64,000 bases of DNA. Origin: Antarcticimicrobium luteum (GTDB taxonomy: Bacteria > Pseudomonadota > Alphaproteobacteria > Rhodobacterales > Rhodobacteraceae). Below, one piece after another: positions 44,662 through 53,598 of the stretch. The stretch spans positions 1 through 64,000 of the forward strand of contig NZ_SMUV01000054.1 of NCBI RefSeq assembly GCF_004358185.1, given 5' to 3'. Every line of letters begins with the position of its first letter. Position 1 is the first letter of the stretch. The notes under the pieces were generated by a model. That model did no database searches and was not told where the DNA came from. It saw only the letters and a program-made list of their open reading frames with translations. The translations under genes were made by a program, and so were the position numbers.

Positions 44662-45747
44662 ATGATCCATTTCGACCTTCCCTCCGACGTGGCGCTGCTG
44701 CTCCGGGACACCGCCGAGCGTTTCGTGGCGGAGAATTACGCCTTGCCCCAACGGGCGGAGATGCTGGCGGCCGCGCCGGAGGAGGCCCCGCGGCTCTGGT
44801 CCGCCATGGCGGAGTTGGGATGGCTCGCCGCCCCCTTGCAGGAGGCGGTGGGCGGGCTTGGCCTGACGCCGGTGCATATCGTGCCGCTGCTGGAGGCGCT
44901 GGGCGCCGGGCTGGTGCTGGAGCCGGTGGTGCCGGCGATGCGCTGCGCCGCCACGCTGGCGCGGGCCCTGCCGGAAAACGAGGCGGCCACGGCGCTGGAG
45001 CCGGTCCTTTCCGGGGAGCGGATCGAGGTGCTGGCCGAAGGGGCCGAGGGTGCGCCGATTACCGCGACCCGCGATGGCGACAGGGTGATGCTTTTGGGCA
45101 CCGCACCGTTGGTGCCGGGCGGGGCGGCTGCGGCGGCCTTCTGGGCCGTGGCAGAGCTCGGCGGTGCGCCGATTCTGATCCGGGTGGCAGCGGAGGCGGC
45201 CTCGGTCGCGGCGTTCCGGCTGCTCGACGGGCAGGCGGCGGCGCGGGTGTGCTTCGACGGGGCGTCCTGCGCGGTCAGCGAGGCCGTTCCCGATTGCGCC
45301 GGGGCGGCGCTGGACTTCGGCACCGACATGGGGCTGGTCGGCGCTCTGGCCGAGTGCAGCGGTTTGATCGACGCGCTTTACCGGGCGACACTCGACTATG
45401 TGAAGCTGCGCGAGCAGTTCGGCCGCCCCATCGGCCGGTTCCAGGCGGTGCAGCATCGCATGGCGGATATGTTCATCGCCCGGGAAGAGGCGCGCTCGAT
45501 GCTGCATCTCGCCGCCGAGGCGCTGGAGAGCGAGGATGCCGGGTTCCGGGCACGGCTGGTCTCGGCTGCGCGGGTGAAGATCGCCGACAATGCGCGCCGG
45601 GCGCTGCGCGATGCGGTGCAGCTTCATGGCGGCATGGGGGTGACCGATGAGCTGGCGGTGGGTCATATGGTCAAGCGGCTGCTGGTTCTGACCCAGCTCG
45701 GCGGCAGCCGTGGGGCGCATCTGAAACGATTCAGGGATACCGCGTAG
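44662..45747 (+). CDS. Acyl-CoA dehydrogenase, second of a pair
   Basis: 361 aa. The N-terminal helical domain 'LLLRDTAERFVAENYALPQRAEML' and C-terminal 'LDYVKLREQFGRPIGRFQAVQHRMADMFI' plus 'ALRDAVQLHGGMGVTDELAVGHMVKRLL' mark the family. The FAD-binding middle is more diverged than in the upstream paralogue. Pairs of this kind are known as alpha2beta2 acyl-CoA dehydrogenases acting on bulky side-chain acyl-CoAs. The substrate here is unknown. Confidence 0.9.
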   Translation: MIHFDLPSDVALLLRDTAERFVAENYALPQRAEMLAAAPEEAPRLWSAMAELGWLAAPLQEAVGGLGLTPVHIVPLLEALGAGLVLEPVVPAMRCAATLARALPENEAATALEPVLSGERIEVLAEGAEGAPITATRDGDRVMLLGTAPLVPGGAAAAAFWAVAELGGAPILIRVAAEAASVAAFRLLDGQAAARVCFDGASCAVSEAVPDCAGAALDFGTDMGLVGALAECSGLIDALYRATLDYVKLREQFGRPIGRFQAVQHRMADMFIAREEARSMLHLAAEALESEDAGFRARLVSAARVKIADNARRALRDAVQLHGGMGVTDELAVGHMVKRLLVLTQLGGSRGAHLKRFRDTA

Positions 45748-45818
45748 CCGGGTTTGCCGGGCTCACCGCGCAGGGGGGGCTTGGTTCGATGGGGCGATTT
45801 GACCGGTGGCCCGGAGGG

Positions 45819-46580
45819 CTACAGCGTCATGCCGCCGTCAACCACCAGAACATGGCCGGTGACCATGCTGGCCCCGGCGCAGAGGTAGAGCACCGCCTCG
45901 GCGATATCCTCGGGGTCCGAGCGGCGTTTCAGCACCGCCAGATCGCGCGCCCATTGCTTGCGTTCCTCGGGCCAGTTCTCGGTCCAGGGTGTCTTGGTCT
46001 GGCCGGGGGCGACGGCGTTGACCCGCACCTGGGGTGCCAGCCCGCGCGCCAGGCTGCGGGTCAGGCTCACCAGCGCGGATTTGCTGGCGGCATAGGCGAT
46101 GGAGCTGCCCTGCTGGCCGATCCCGGCGATCGAGGTCATGTTGACGATGGCGCCGCGGCTTTGCGTCAGCGCCTCGGCGGCGGCATGGGCGCAGCGGAAG
46201 GCGCCGATCAGATTGGTGTTGAGCAGAAGCTGCCAGAACTCCTCGGTCATCTTGTCGAGCTCGGCGGGCGGGATCTTGTCGCGGGTGCCCGAGGTGCCGG
46301 CGTTGTTCACGAGATAGTCCAGCCCGCCCATGGAGGCGATTGCGGCGCCCACCATCGCCTCGGCATTGCCGGGGGTGGAGATGTTGCCGGGGGCCGCGAT
46401 CACGTCCAGCCCCTGCGCGGCAAGCTCGGCAACCCTGGCGGGTCCGGTGGGGTCATCCTCCAGATGGTTCAGCGCCACCTTCGCCCCCATCTGCGCCAGC
46501 ATGGTCACGGTGGCGAGCCCGATGCCCGAGGCGCCGCCGGTCACCAGCGCGCGTTTTCCTGTCAGATCGGCCTTGATCAC
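45819..46580 (-). CDS. Short-chain dehydrogenase/reductase (FabG-like)
   Basis: 253 aa classical SDR: TGxxxGIG loop 'VTGGASGIGLA', 'NNAGT', catalytic Ser in 'VNMTSIAG' and YxxxK 'YAASKSAL'. The GTG at 46580 overlaps the stop of the 3-hydroxyacyl-CoA dehydrogenase-like gene (GTGA). Third gene of lacI-hadh-sdr. It likely oxidises or reduces a hydroxyl on a pathway intermediate. Confidence 0.9.
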   Translation of the reverse strand: MIKADLTGKRALVTGGASGIGLATVTMLAQMGAKVALNHLEDDPTGPARVAELAAQGLDVIAAPGNISTPGNAEAMVGAAIASMGGLDYLVNNAGTSGTRDKIPPAELDKMTEEFWQLLLNTNLIGAFRCAHAAAEALTQSRGAIVNMTSIAGIGQQGSSIAYAASKSALVSLTRSLARGLAPQVRVNAVAPGQTKTPWTENWPEERKQWARDLAVLKRRSDPEDIAEAVLYLCAGASMVTGHVLVVDGGMTL

Positions 46581-47527
46581 TTGCTCTCTCCCTTGAGGTT
46601 CTGAAGGTGCGCCTTGAGCCGCAGCAATTGCAGATCGCGGTCGCGAAACAGCTCTTCGGCGGGCGTGTCGCCGTAGTCGTAGAAGCCGGCGCCGGCGCGC
46701 ACGCCGCTGCGGCCCGCCGCGATCAACCGGTCCAGCACCGGGGTTTCGCCATTGTTGCCGGGCGGCTGATACCTGCGTCCGGCGATGCCGTTTCGCACCA
46801 TCTCCAGCCCGGTGTAGTCCATCTTTTTCATGTGGCCGAGCACGGCGAGGCGGTGGACCAGCCCGTGTTGGATCGAGCGGTCGATGTCCTGCGCCGAGAC
46901 CCATCCTTCGTCGATCATGCGCAGGCTTTCCAGGTTCAGGGCCGCCTGTAACCGGTTGGCGATATAGCCGGGCACCAGCCGGTCGAAGACCACCGGCATC
47001 TTGCCGAACCCGGTATAGAGCGCGCGCAGATCCTCGATCACCTCGGGCGCGGTCTGCGGTCCGGGGGCAAGGTCGACCAGATCGACGATATAGGGGGGCG
47101 TGTACCAATGCGCGACGGCGGCGCGGGCCTGCCGTGCAACCGGGATCAGCGGGAAGACGTCGAGATAGGAGGTGTTGGAGGCGAGGATCGCGGTCGGCGG
47201 CGCATGCGCGTCGATCCGGGCGAAGACGGCGCGCTTGACCTCGGGCTTTTCCACCACGGCCTCGACCACCAGATCCGCCCCCGCCACCGCTTCGGCGAGC
47301 GTGTCGGAGAGAGAGATCCGGTCAAGCGCGGCGCGCCCCTCAGCCCCGGACAGGCTGCCGGCCTCCTCCAGCGTCGCCAGCGCGGCGCGGATCAGGTCCG
47401 GGGCGGCGGCCAGCACCTCAGGGTTGCTGTCGTGCAGCCGCACGCGGCAGCCGCCAAGCGCATGGACCAGCGCCAGCGCATGGCCCATGGTGCCGGCGCC
47501 GATCACGGCGGTGGTTTCGAGTGTCAT
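46577..47527 (-). CDS. 3-hydroxyacyl-CoA dehydrogenase-like NAD-dependent enzyme
   Basis: 316 aa. NAD loop GAGTMG near the N-terminus, then 'ADLVVEAVVEKPEVKRAVFARIDA', 'ILASNTSYLDV' and the catalytic His segment 'AVAHWYTPPYIVDLVDL', a variant of the family's HFFNP. The C-terminal domain carries 'GYIANRLQAALNLESLRMIDEG'. ATG 47527 has GGAGGAAA upstream. The changed HWYTPP motif suggests a non-standard hydroxy-acid or hydroxyacyl substrate. Second gene of the lacI operon. Confidence 0.88.
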   Translation of the reverse strand: MTLETTAVIGAGTMGHALALVHALGGCRVRLHDSNPEVLAAAPDLIRAALATLEEAGSLSGAEGRAALDRISLSDTLAEAVAGADLVVEAVVEKPEVKRAVFARIDAHAPPTAILASNTSYLDVFPLIPVARQARAAVAHWYTPPYIVDLVDLAPGPQTAPEVIEDLRALYTGFGKMPVVFDRLVPGYIANRLQAALNLESLRMIDEGWVSAQDIDRSIQHGLVHRLAVLGHMKKMDYTGLEMVRNGIAGRRYQPPGNNGETPVLDRLIAAGRSGVRAGAGFYDYGDTPAEELFRDRDLQLLRLKAHLQNLKGESK

Positions 47528-47564
47528 CGGGTTTCCTCCTCCGGGGGTGTTGCGCGCGTCCATG

Positions 47565-48668
47565 TCAGGCGCTGAGTCTGCGGATCAGGCGGACGCCGAG
47601 ATCGACATTCTCGCTTTGTGCCTCCGGCACTGCGAGCCGGTGCAGGATATGCCGCGCCACCGCCGCGCCGATTTCATCGTGCGGCGGCCGGATGGTACTG
47701 AGCGGCGGGTTGGTATGGGCGGCGATGTCCAGATCGCCATAGCCGAGAATGGCCAGATCCTGCGGAATGCGCAGGCCCATCCGCGCGGCCTCGAACATCG
47801 CGCCCACGGCCAGCATGTCGCCGGAAAAGGCGATGGCGCGGGTGTCGGGCTGCCGCTGCAGAATCTGCCGCAGCGCGGCGGCGCCTTCGCCCAGCTCGCG
47901 GCTTTTCGCGTCCGCGATCAACGGATCCTGACCGGCCAGATGCCGTACCTGCTCGGCAAATCCCTGCGACCGGGCGCGGGCGCGGGCGTCCTGACCGAGG
48001 ATCGCGCCGACATAGGCGACCTTGTCGAACCCCTGTTCGGCAAAGTAGCGGCCGGCGAGGCGCCCCGCCTCGCGATTGCTGAAGCCGATGCCGGTGTCGA
48101 GGGGGCGGTCGTCGTGGTCCCACATCTCGACCACCGGACAGGGAGCCGCCGACAACAGGCCCACGGTGCCACGGGTGTGGTCGCGGCCGGTGATCACCAG
48201 AGCGGAGGGATTCCAGCTGCAGAACGCCGTGGCGATCCGCTCTTCGCGCGCAGCGTCATAAGCGTGCTGGCCGATCAACAGCTGATAGCCCTCGGCCTCG
48301 AGGATCGTTGTCATCCGGTCCAGCGTGGCGGCGAAGAAGGAGTTGGTGAGGCTGGGCACGATCACGCCAACCAGCGGGGTGCGCGCCCCGGCGAGGCTGC
48401 CGGCAATGCGGTTCGGTGCATAGCCCAGGCGCGCGGCGGCCTCCTGCACCCGGGCGCGCAGCCGCTCGGAGACCGTTTCAGGCGATTTCAGCGCCCGCGA
48501 TACCGTGGCGGGCGAGACGCCGGCGACCCTGGCGACCTCTTCCATCCGGACGCGGCGGGGCGCGGGGTGCGATCTGTCGGTCGGTGTCACGGCGGCGCGG
48601 TCCCTCGTTTCCGTCCTGGGCGGCATGGATGCCGGGTGGGGTCTGGGGATCCTTGTAACCGAATTCAT
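47565..48668 (-). CDS. LacI/GalR family transcriptional regulator
   Basis: 367 aa. DNA-binding region about 40-90 ('MEEVARVAGVSPATVSRALKSPETVSERLRARVQEAAARLGYAPNRIA') with the LacI hinge helix 'RIAGSLAGARTP'. The ligand domain follows ('LVGVIVPSLTNSFFAATLDRM', 'GFSNREAGRLAGRYF', 'LGYGDLDIAAHTNPPLSTIRPP'). The first 40 residues are basic and Pro-rich; translation may start nearer the HTH. It leads the lacI-hadh-sdr operon and faces the ThDP enzyme gene across a 124-base region with two LacI-type repeats. Confidence 0.93.
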   Translation of the reverse strand: MNSVTRIPRPHPASMPPRTETRDRAAVTPTDRSHPAPRRVRMEEVARVAGVSPATVSRALKSPETVSERLRARVQEAAARLGYAPNRIAGSLAGARTPLVGVIVPSLTNSFFAATLDRMTTILEAEGYQLLIGQHAYDAAREERIATAFCSWNPSALVITGRDHTRGTVGLLSAAPCPVVEMWDHDDRPLDTGIGFSNREAGRLAGRYFAEQGFDKVAYVGAILGQDARARARSQGFAEQVRHLAGQDPLIADAKSRELGEGAAALRQILQRQPDTRAIAFSGDMLAVGAMFEAARMGLRIPQDLAILGYGDLDIAAHTNPPLSTIRPPHDEIGAAVARHILHRLAVPEAQSENVDLGVRLIRRLSA

Positions 48669-48671
48669 GAA

Positions 48672-48692
48672 AAATGAAAGACAATTTCAAAA
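48672..48692. promoter_or_regulatory. LacI-type operator candidate, proximal to lacI
   Basis: On the minus strand TTTTGAAA-TTGTC-TTTCATTT; the inner inverted repeat is TGAAA-N5-TTTCA (48675-48689). It lies immediately upstream of the lacI-family start codon, which suggests autoregulation. Confidence 0.6.
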
Positions 48693-48737
48693 AAGCGGAT
48701 TCCATGGTTGAAAACGGGCGTGATTCCTGAAATCAAG

Positions 48738-48757
48738 TTTTGAAAGCGCTTTCATAT
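48738..48757. promoter_or_regulatory. LacI-type operator candidate, proximal to the ThDP gene
   Basis: TTTTGAAAGCGCTTTCATAT contains the perfect 14-base palindrome TGAAAGCGCTTTCA (48741-48754) with the central CG typical of LacI-family sites. It lies about 40 bases before the ThDP enzyme start. Confidence 0.75.
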
Positions 48758-48792
48758 GCGCCGGATACCGCAACCCAACAGGACATCAGATC

Positions 48793-50490
48793 ATGCCCAT
48801 CACGACACCGGAACCGATGAACGGGGCACGTTTCATCGCCGAATCCTTCAAGGCGCTCGGCGTCAGCCACGTGTTCTTCATGGACGCGATCCTGCGCCCG
48901 ACGCTGGTCGAGATGGAGGCGCTGGGCATCACCCGTGTCCTGGCCCATTCCGAGAAGTCTGCCGCCTATATGGCTGACGGTTATGCGCGGATCTCGAACC
49001 GTGTCGGCGTCTGCATGGCGCAGTCGGTCGGCGCGGCGAACCTGGCGGCGGGGCTGCAGGACGCCCGTCTGCACCGCGCGCCGCTGGTGGCGCTGACTGG
49101 GCGAAAGGAACCGATGCTGCGCTATCGCAACGCCTATCAGGAGGTGGATCACACCGCGCTGTTCACACCGATGACCAAGGCGACGATGGATGTGGCCGAG
49201 GCGCGCGAGCTGCCGCATCTGCTGGCGCAGGCCTTTCGCATGGCGGCGGATGGCTCGCCCGGGCCGGTGCATCTGGACCTGAACGGTCTGGGCGGTGAGA
49301 TTCTGGAAAAGGGCGAGGTGGCGCGCCCGGTTCTGCCCGATCCGGCGCTGGGGTCTCTGCCGCGCCACCGGCCCGTCGCGCCGCCCGCGGTGATCGCCGC
49401 GGCCGCCGAGCGTCTGGCGCAGGCCGAGCGGCCGGTCCTCGTGGTGGGGGCAGGGGCCATTCAGGCCGGGGCGCAGGCCGAGGTGCTGCGCCTTGCCGAG
49501 GGGGCCAGGATCCCGGTGGCCACCTCGTTGGGCGGGCGCACGATCATTCCCACCACCCACCCGCTGCACATCGGCACGGTCGGCACCTATTCGGCGCCGC
49601 CGGGTAACCGGCTGGTGCATGAGGCCGATCTGGTGATCTTCATCGGGTGTCACGCGGGGGATCAGCCAACCAACGCCTATACCGTGCCGGCGCAGGGCAC
49701 CGCGATCATCCAAATCGACCTCGACGGGCAGGAGATCGGGCGGAACTATCCCGATACCACCGGCGTCTGGGGCTGCCCGAAACAGGCCGTGGCGGATCTG
49801 GCCGGCGCGGTGACGTCGCGCGATTGCTGGGGCGACTGGGCCGCGCATGTCGGTCAGGTCGTCGGGGATTGGCGCGCGGAGATGGCGCCGCTGCGATGCG
49901 CCGACGCGACCCCGGTGACGGTCGAGCGGCTCTGCCAGGAGGTCTCTGACGCGCTGCCGGAGAACGGCGTGCTGGTCGCCGACACCGGGTATTCGGGGAT
50001 ATGGACCGCCACCATGTTGGAGCTGCCGCACCCGGGGCAGAGTTATCTGCGCGCGGCCGGCTCGCTCGGCTGGGCGTTTCCGGCGGCGCTGGGGGCGCAA
50101 TGCGGCGCGCCGGAGCGCCCGGTGGTCTGCTTCTCCGGCGACGGCGCGTTCTATTACCACCTGAGCGAGCTGGAGACCCAGCGGCGCTGGAATATTCCTG
50201 TGGTGACGGTGATCAACAACAATTCGGGATTCGGGCAGGGCACACCCAAGGTCGCGTCGTTCTACGAGGGCCGCGAGGGGGGCAGCCCGGAGGAGATCAA
50301 CCGCTTTGGCCCCACCGATTTTGCGGCCTTGGCGCGGGAGTTCGGGGTCGAGGGCATCCGGGTGGAAGACCCGGCCGATCTGGGGCCGGTATTGCGGCAG
50401 GCGATTGCGGCGCGCAAACCGGTGCTGATCGACGTGGTGACTGACATTCATCCGCGCGCGCCGGAGGCCTGGAACCCGCCGATGGGGTGA
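48793..50490 (+). CDS. ThDP-dependent enzyme, acetolactate synthase-like (decarboxylase/ligase)
   Basis: 565 aa with the three domains of the POX/AHAS family. Catalytic Glu E54 (LAHSEKSAAYMADGYAR), central Rossmann-like domain (about 190-330), and the GDGAFYYHLSEL...NNNSGFG ThDP/Mg motif near residue 450. Such enzymes cleave 2-keto acids or join aldehydes through a ThDP carbanion. It is not a housekeeping acetolactate synthase, because there is no regulatory subunit gene and it sits under a LacI operator. Substrate unknown. Confidence 0.88.
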   Translation: MPITTPEPMNGARFIAESFKALGVSHVFFMDAILRPTLVEMEALGITRVLAHSEKSAAYMADGYARISNRVGVCMAQSVGAANLAAGLQDARLHRAPLVALTGRKEPMLRYRNAYQEVDHTALFTPMTKATMDVAEARELPHLLAQAFRMAADGSPGPVHLDLNGLGGEILEKGEVARPVLPDPALGSLPRHRPVAPPAVIAAAAERLAQAERPVLVVGAGAIQAGAQAEVLRLAEGARIPVATSLGGRTIIPTTHPLHIGTVGTYSAPPGNRLVHEADLVIFIGCHAGDQPTNAYTVPAQGTAIIQIDLDGQEIGRNYPDTTGVWGCPKQAVADLAGAVTSRDCWGDWAAHVGQVVGDWRAEMAPLRCADATPVTVERLCQEVSDALPENGVLVADTGYSGIWTATMLELPHPGQSYLRAAGSLGWAFPAALGAQCGAPERPVVCFSGDGAFYYHLSELETQRRWNIPVVTVINNNSGFGQGTPKVASFYEGREGGSPEEINRFGPTDFAALAREFGVEGIRVEDPADLGPVLRQAIAARKPVLIDVVTDIHPRAPEAWNPPMG

Positions 50491-50812
50491 AGAAATGGCA
50501 CGAGGGCGCGATGCCGGACAGAGTCGATCTTTCGGCAAAGCGCCCCCTTGTCCGGAACAAAGGCGCGACGCGCCGCCGGGCAGCGCCCGACCGCGCCGTC
50601 GCACCGGAGGTGCGCCACTATTGGTCGGCACGCCTTCGGCGTGACGGGCGGGCGCTGCTGCAACCGTCGCACTCAGACCTGACGCTCGATGTGGCGGCCC
50701 CCTAAAGTGACGCTCTCACAGCGATGCAGCGCCCCGACCGCAGTCGGGCGCTGCACTCTGTTGAGCCTTTGGAACGATGTGCCTCAAAGCCGAGGCCCGG
50801 CCGATCCGGCCC
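50491..50812. other. Intergenic region between convergent genes, with a stem-loop
   Basis: 322 bases. A 72-codon open frame (50487-50705) has no features. Several GC hairpins are present. The best (about 50725-50755) pairs TGCAGCGCCCCGAC with GTCGGGCGCTGCA around CGCA with one bulged base, and probably works as a terminator for the two convergent transcripts, though no clear T-tract follows. Confidence 0.5.
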
Positions 50813-51598
50813 TCAGATCACCATCGCCTGGCCGCCGTTGATGTCGAGCGAGGCGCCGTTGACGAACCCGGCCTCTTCCGATGCGAAATAGGCCACGGCG
50901 GCGGCGATATCCTCGACCGTGCCGTGACGGCGGACGGGGATGGATTGCAGCACCTTTTGCCGCTCGTCTTCCGACTGCCGTTCGGCCAGCAGCCGCTGAA
51001 CCCGCGGCGTCTGGATCGCGCCGGGGCAGAGGGTGTTGCAGGTGATGCCATGCGGGCCGAACTCCTGCGCGAGTTGCAGGGTGAAGGCCTGCATCGCCCC
51101 CTTGGACGCGGCATAGTTCGCCCCCGCGAACAGGCTGCCGAAGCGGCCCGCCTTGGACCCCATGTTGATGATCCGGCCGTAGCCCGCCGCAACCATATGC
51201 GGCAGCACCGCCCGGGTGGTGCGCACGCAGGCCGTGACATTGACGTCCATCACCCGCTCCCAGTCCGCCTCGCTCTGGTCGAGAAAGCGGAACGGGGTGT
51301 GCAGCGAGCCGCCGATGTTGTTGACCAGAACGTCGATCGCGCCGCGCTGGGCGATACCGGCGACGGCGGCCTCGATCGCCGCGCCGTCGGTCATGTCGAG
51401 CGCCTCGGCGGTGACGGCGAGGCCCGCATCGCGGGCCTCTGCCTCTGCCTCTGCCAGCGCCTCGGCGTCGCGGTCCCAGATGGTGACCGCCGCGCCCTCC
51501 TGCGCCAGCCGGAAGGCCATGCCGCGCCCCAGCCCGCTGCCGGCGGCGGTGATCAGCGCGCGCCGACCTTCAAAGCGGCGCCCCTCAAAGCGGCGCAT
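50813..51598 (-). CDS. Short-chain dehydrogenase/reductase
   Basis: 261 aa SDR: cofactor loop 'ITAAGSGLGRGMA', 'NNIGG' in place of NNAG, catalytic Ser in 'INMGSKAG' and YxxxK 'YAASKGAM', ending 'GASLDINGGQAMVI'. Its first codons encode a tandem RRFEG-RRFEG duplication that coincides with the 14-base overlap with the upstream ThDP gene. Co-transcribed with that gene. Confidence 0.9.
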   Translation of the reverse strand: MRRFEGRRFEGRRALITAAGSGLGRGMAFRLAQEGAAVTIWDRDAEALAEAEAEARDAGLAVTAEALDMTDGAAIEAAVAGIAQRGAIDVLVNNIGGSLHTPFRFLDQSEADWERVMDVNVTACVRTTRAVLPHMVAAGYGRIINMGSKAGRFGSLFAGANYAASKGAMQAFTLQLAQEFGPHGITCNTLCPGAIQTPRVQRLLAERQSEDERQKVLQSIPVRRHGTVEDIAAAVAYFASEEAGFVNGASLDINGGQAMVI

Positions 51599-53276
51599 TG
51601 TCGACCGCCTCGTGATGGCTGGCCTCGGGGTCGACCTTGACGTCGACGACGACCGGTCCGCCAATCCTGTGCGCCTCTTCCAGCGCATCGCGGATCTCGC
51701 CGGGGTGATAGACGGTCATCCCCTTGGCGCCCATCCCCTCGGACACCTTGGCGAAGTCCACGTCGTTGAAATCGACCGCGATCCGCTTGTCGCCGAGGTT
51801 GTCGCGCACCATGCCCAGCCCGGCGTTGTTGGAGACCAGGAACACCACGTCGAGGTTCTGCTGCACCGCGGTCGGCAGAACCTGCACCGTCATCATGAAG
51901 CCGCCGTCGCCCGCCAGACAGGTGACGCGTTTGTCAGGCCGCACGATCTTGGCCGCCGCAGCCGCCGGTCCGCCCCAGCCCATGACGCCGGTGCCGCCCG
52001 GCACCAGAAGCTGGCCGGGATACGGCATCCGCAGCCCGAAGGTGGCCCAGATCCGCTGCGCGCCGGCATCGAGCGCGAGGATGTCGTCGGGTCCGAGAAA
52101 GCCTTGCAGTCCGCGAACCACGTCGGTGTGATGCACCGTGCCCTGCGCCGAGGGGAGGTCGGGCAGGTCGAAATAGCCATGGCGTGTCTTCAGGTCCATC
52201 CCGGCCTCGGTGCGGGGCGTCGCGCGCTCTTCGGACAGGCCGATCTCGCCCAGCATGGCCAGCACGTCGCCGACATCGCCGGTGATCGCCAGATCGACCG
52301 GATAGACCCACCCGGCATTACGCGGATCGACATCCACCTGCACCAGGGTCTGCTCGCCCGGGCGGATCAGGCCGGGATCGCGGAACCGGGTATAGTCGGG
52401 GCCCATCGAGGCGCCGAGCATCACCACCAGATCCGCCTGCGCCACCACCCGGTTGGCAGTGCGGTGACCCCAGGTGCCCATCATGCCGGCACAGACGGGC
52501 GAGGTCTCGGCGATCACGCCCTTGGCGTTGTAGCTGGTCGCCACCATGATGCCGGCCTTTTCCGCCAGCGCCTGCAGGGCCTCGCCGGCCTCTGCCGCCA
52601 CCACGCCGTTGCCGGCGACGATCACCGGCCGCTCTGCCTTGTCGATCAGCCCGGCCAGCTCGGCCACAGAGGCGCGGTCGGGCCGGGCCGGGGTATAGGC
52701 GTAATAGCCCGGACTGGGGTAGATCACCGGTTGCGCGGTCTCCGGGAACTCCTGCCGGATGATCGAGGTCTTCATCACCACCGCCGCCGGGCCCATCCGC
52801 GGCAGCGAGGCGTGTTTCACCGCCATTTGGGTGCCGAACACCGCCTCTTCGGGCGAGGTGGCGTAGGTGCTGTACTTGGTGATCGGCTTGAGCGAGGCCA
52901 GCGCGTTTGCTCCGCCATAATCGCCGGTCATGGTCTGATAGCAGCCCATCTGGCCATAGCCGTCGTAATCGGAGGTTTCGGTCAGCACCACCATCGGCGA
53001 TCCGGCGAAATGCGCCTCGAGGATGCCAAGGCCCCCCATGGTGGTGACCCAGGGGCCCTGGCCCATCAGCACCGAGGGCTTGCCGGTGATCCGCCCGGCT
53101 GCCTGCGCCATGATCGAGGCGATCCATTCGTTGCGGCACAGGACAACCTCGAAGTCGTCCTTGGCGTCATAGAACGCCGGCAGGGACCATGTGACACCCA
53201 GCCCCGGCAGGGTAAAGGCCCGTTTCACGCCGCTTTCGATCAGTGTGCGGACCACCATCTCGTTCGTTTTCGTCAT
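51585..53276 (-). CDS. ThDP-dependent enzyme, acetolactate synthase-like, second copy
   Basis: 563 aa. Catalytic Glu E50 (CRNEWIASIMAQAAGRITG), central domain 'RPVIVAGNGVVAAEAGEALQALAEKAGI' and GDGGFMMTVQ...NNAGLG ThDP motif. It is the same superfamily as the protein at 48793 but clearly diverged, so the two catalyse related rather than identical reactions. ATG 53276 follows GGGAGGAG. It leads an operon with an SDR and is divergent from the epimerase gene across a region containing the TTTTGAAA-N5-TTTTAAAA repeat. Confidence 0.88.
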   Translation of the reverse strand: MTKTNEMVVRTLIESGVKRAFTLPGLGVTWSLPAFYDAKDDFEVVLCRNEWIASIMAQAAGRITGKPSVLMGQGPWVTTMGGLGILEAHFAGSPMVVLTETSDYDGYGQMGCYQTMTGDYGGANALASLKPITKYSTYATSPEEAVFGTQMAVKHASLPRMGPAAVVMKTSIIRQEFPETAQPVIYPSPGYYAYTPARPDRASVAELAGLIDKAERPVIVAGNGVVAAEAGEALQALAEKAGIMVATSYNAKGVIAETSPVCAGMMGTWGHRTANRVVAQADLVVMLGASMGPDYTRFRDPGLIRPGEQTLVQVDVDPRNAGWVYPVDLAITGDVGDVLAMLGEIGLSEERATPRTEAGMDLKTRHGYFDLPDLPSAQGTVHHTDVVRGLQGFLGPDDILALDAGAQRIWATFGLRMPYPGQLLVPGGTGVMGWGGPAAAAAKIVRPDKRVTCLAGDGGFMMTVQVLPTAVQQNLDVVFLVSNNAGLGMVRDNLGDKRIAVDFNDVDFAKVSEGMGAKGMTVYHPGEIRDALEEAHRIGGPVVVDVKVDPEASHHEAVDNAPL

Positions 53277-53598
53277 TGTCTTTCGGTCTCCTCCCGGATT
53301 GGGCCGGACGCGCGCCGGACAGCGGCGGGCAATCTCGCTCCTCGCCGGCAAAGCTATCGGTTTCGAAATTGGCTTGCAAACATTTTTGAAATTGTGTTTT
53401 AAAAAGAATTGAACATGATCTGACCCGCCTGGGAGGCTGTCACGGTCGCACAGGTGCGAGCGCGAAGGCGGGCAGGCAGAGCGTTCGGGACACGTCGGGG
53501 GAGGCGGTGCGGCGCCGGCGCTGTGCTGGCCCGCCGGGCGGGCTTCGGTGCGGGGCCGCATACTGCCGTGGCTCCGATGCCGGGAGGAAAGGGAACAG
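53277..53598. other. Divergent intergenic region
   Basis: 322 bases between the second ThDP gene (minus) and the epimerase (plus). The AT-rich part around 53380-53412 holds the operator candidate; the right part is GC-rich and featureless apart from the ribosome-binding site GGGAGGAAAGGGA before the epimerase. Confidence 0.5.
53384..53404. promoter_or_regulatory. LacI-type operator candidate upstream of the second ThDP operon
   Basis: TTTTGAAA-TTGTG-TTTTAAAA. The arms are identical to those of the repeat at 37946-37966 (opposite orientation) and closely similar to 48672-48692. Confidence 0.65.

Noticed and set aside
43494-45747. Recent tandem duplication of one acyl-CoA dehydrogenase gene
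   Set aside because: The two proteins differ in length and in most motifs; they are an old heteromeric pair, not a recent duplicate.
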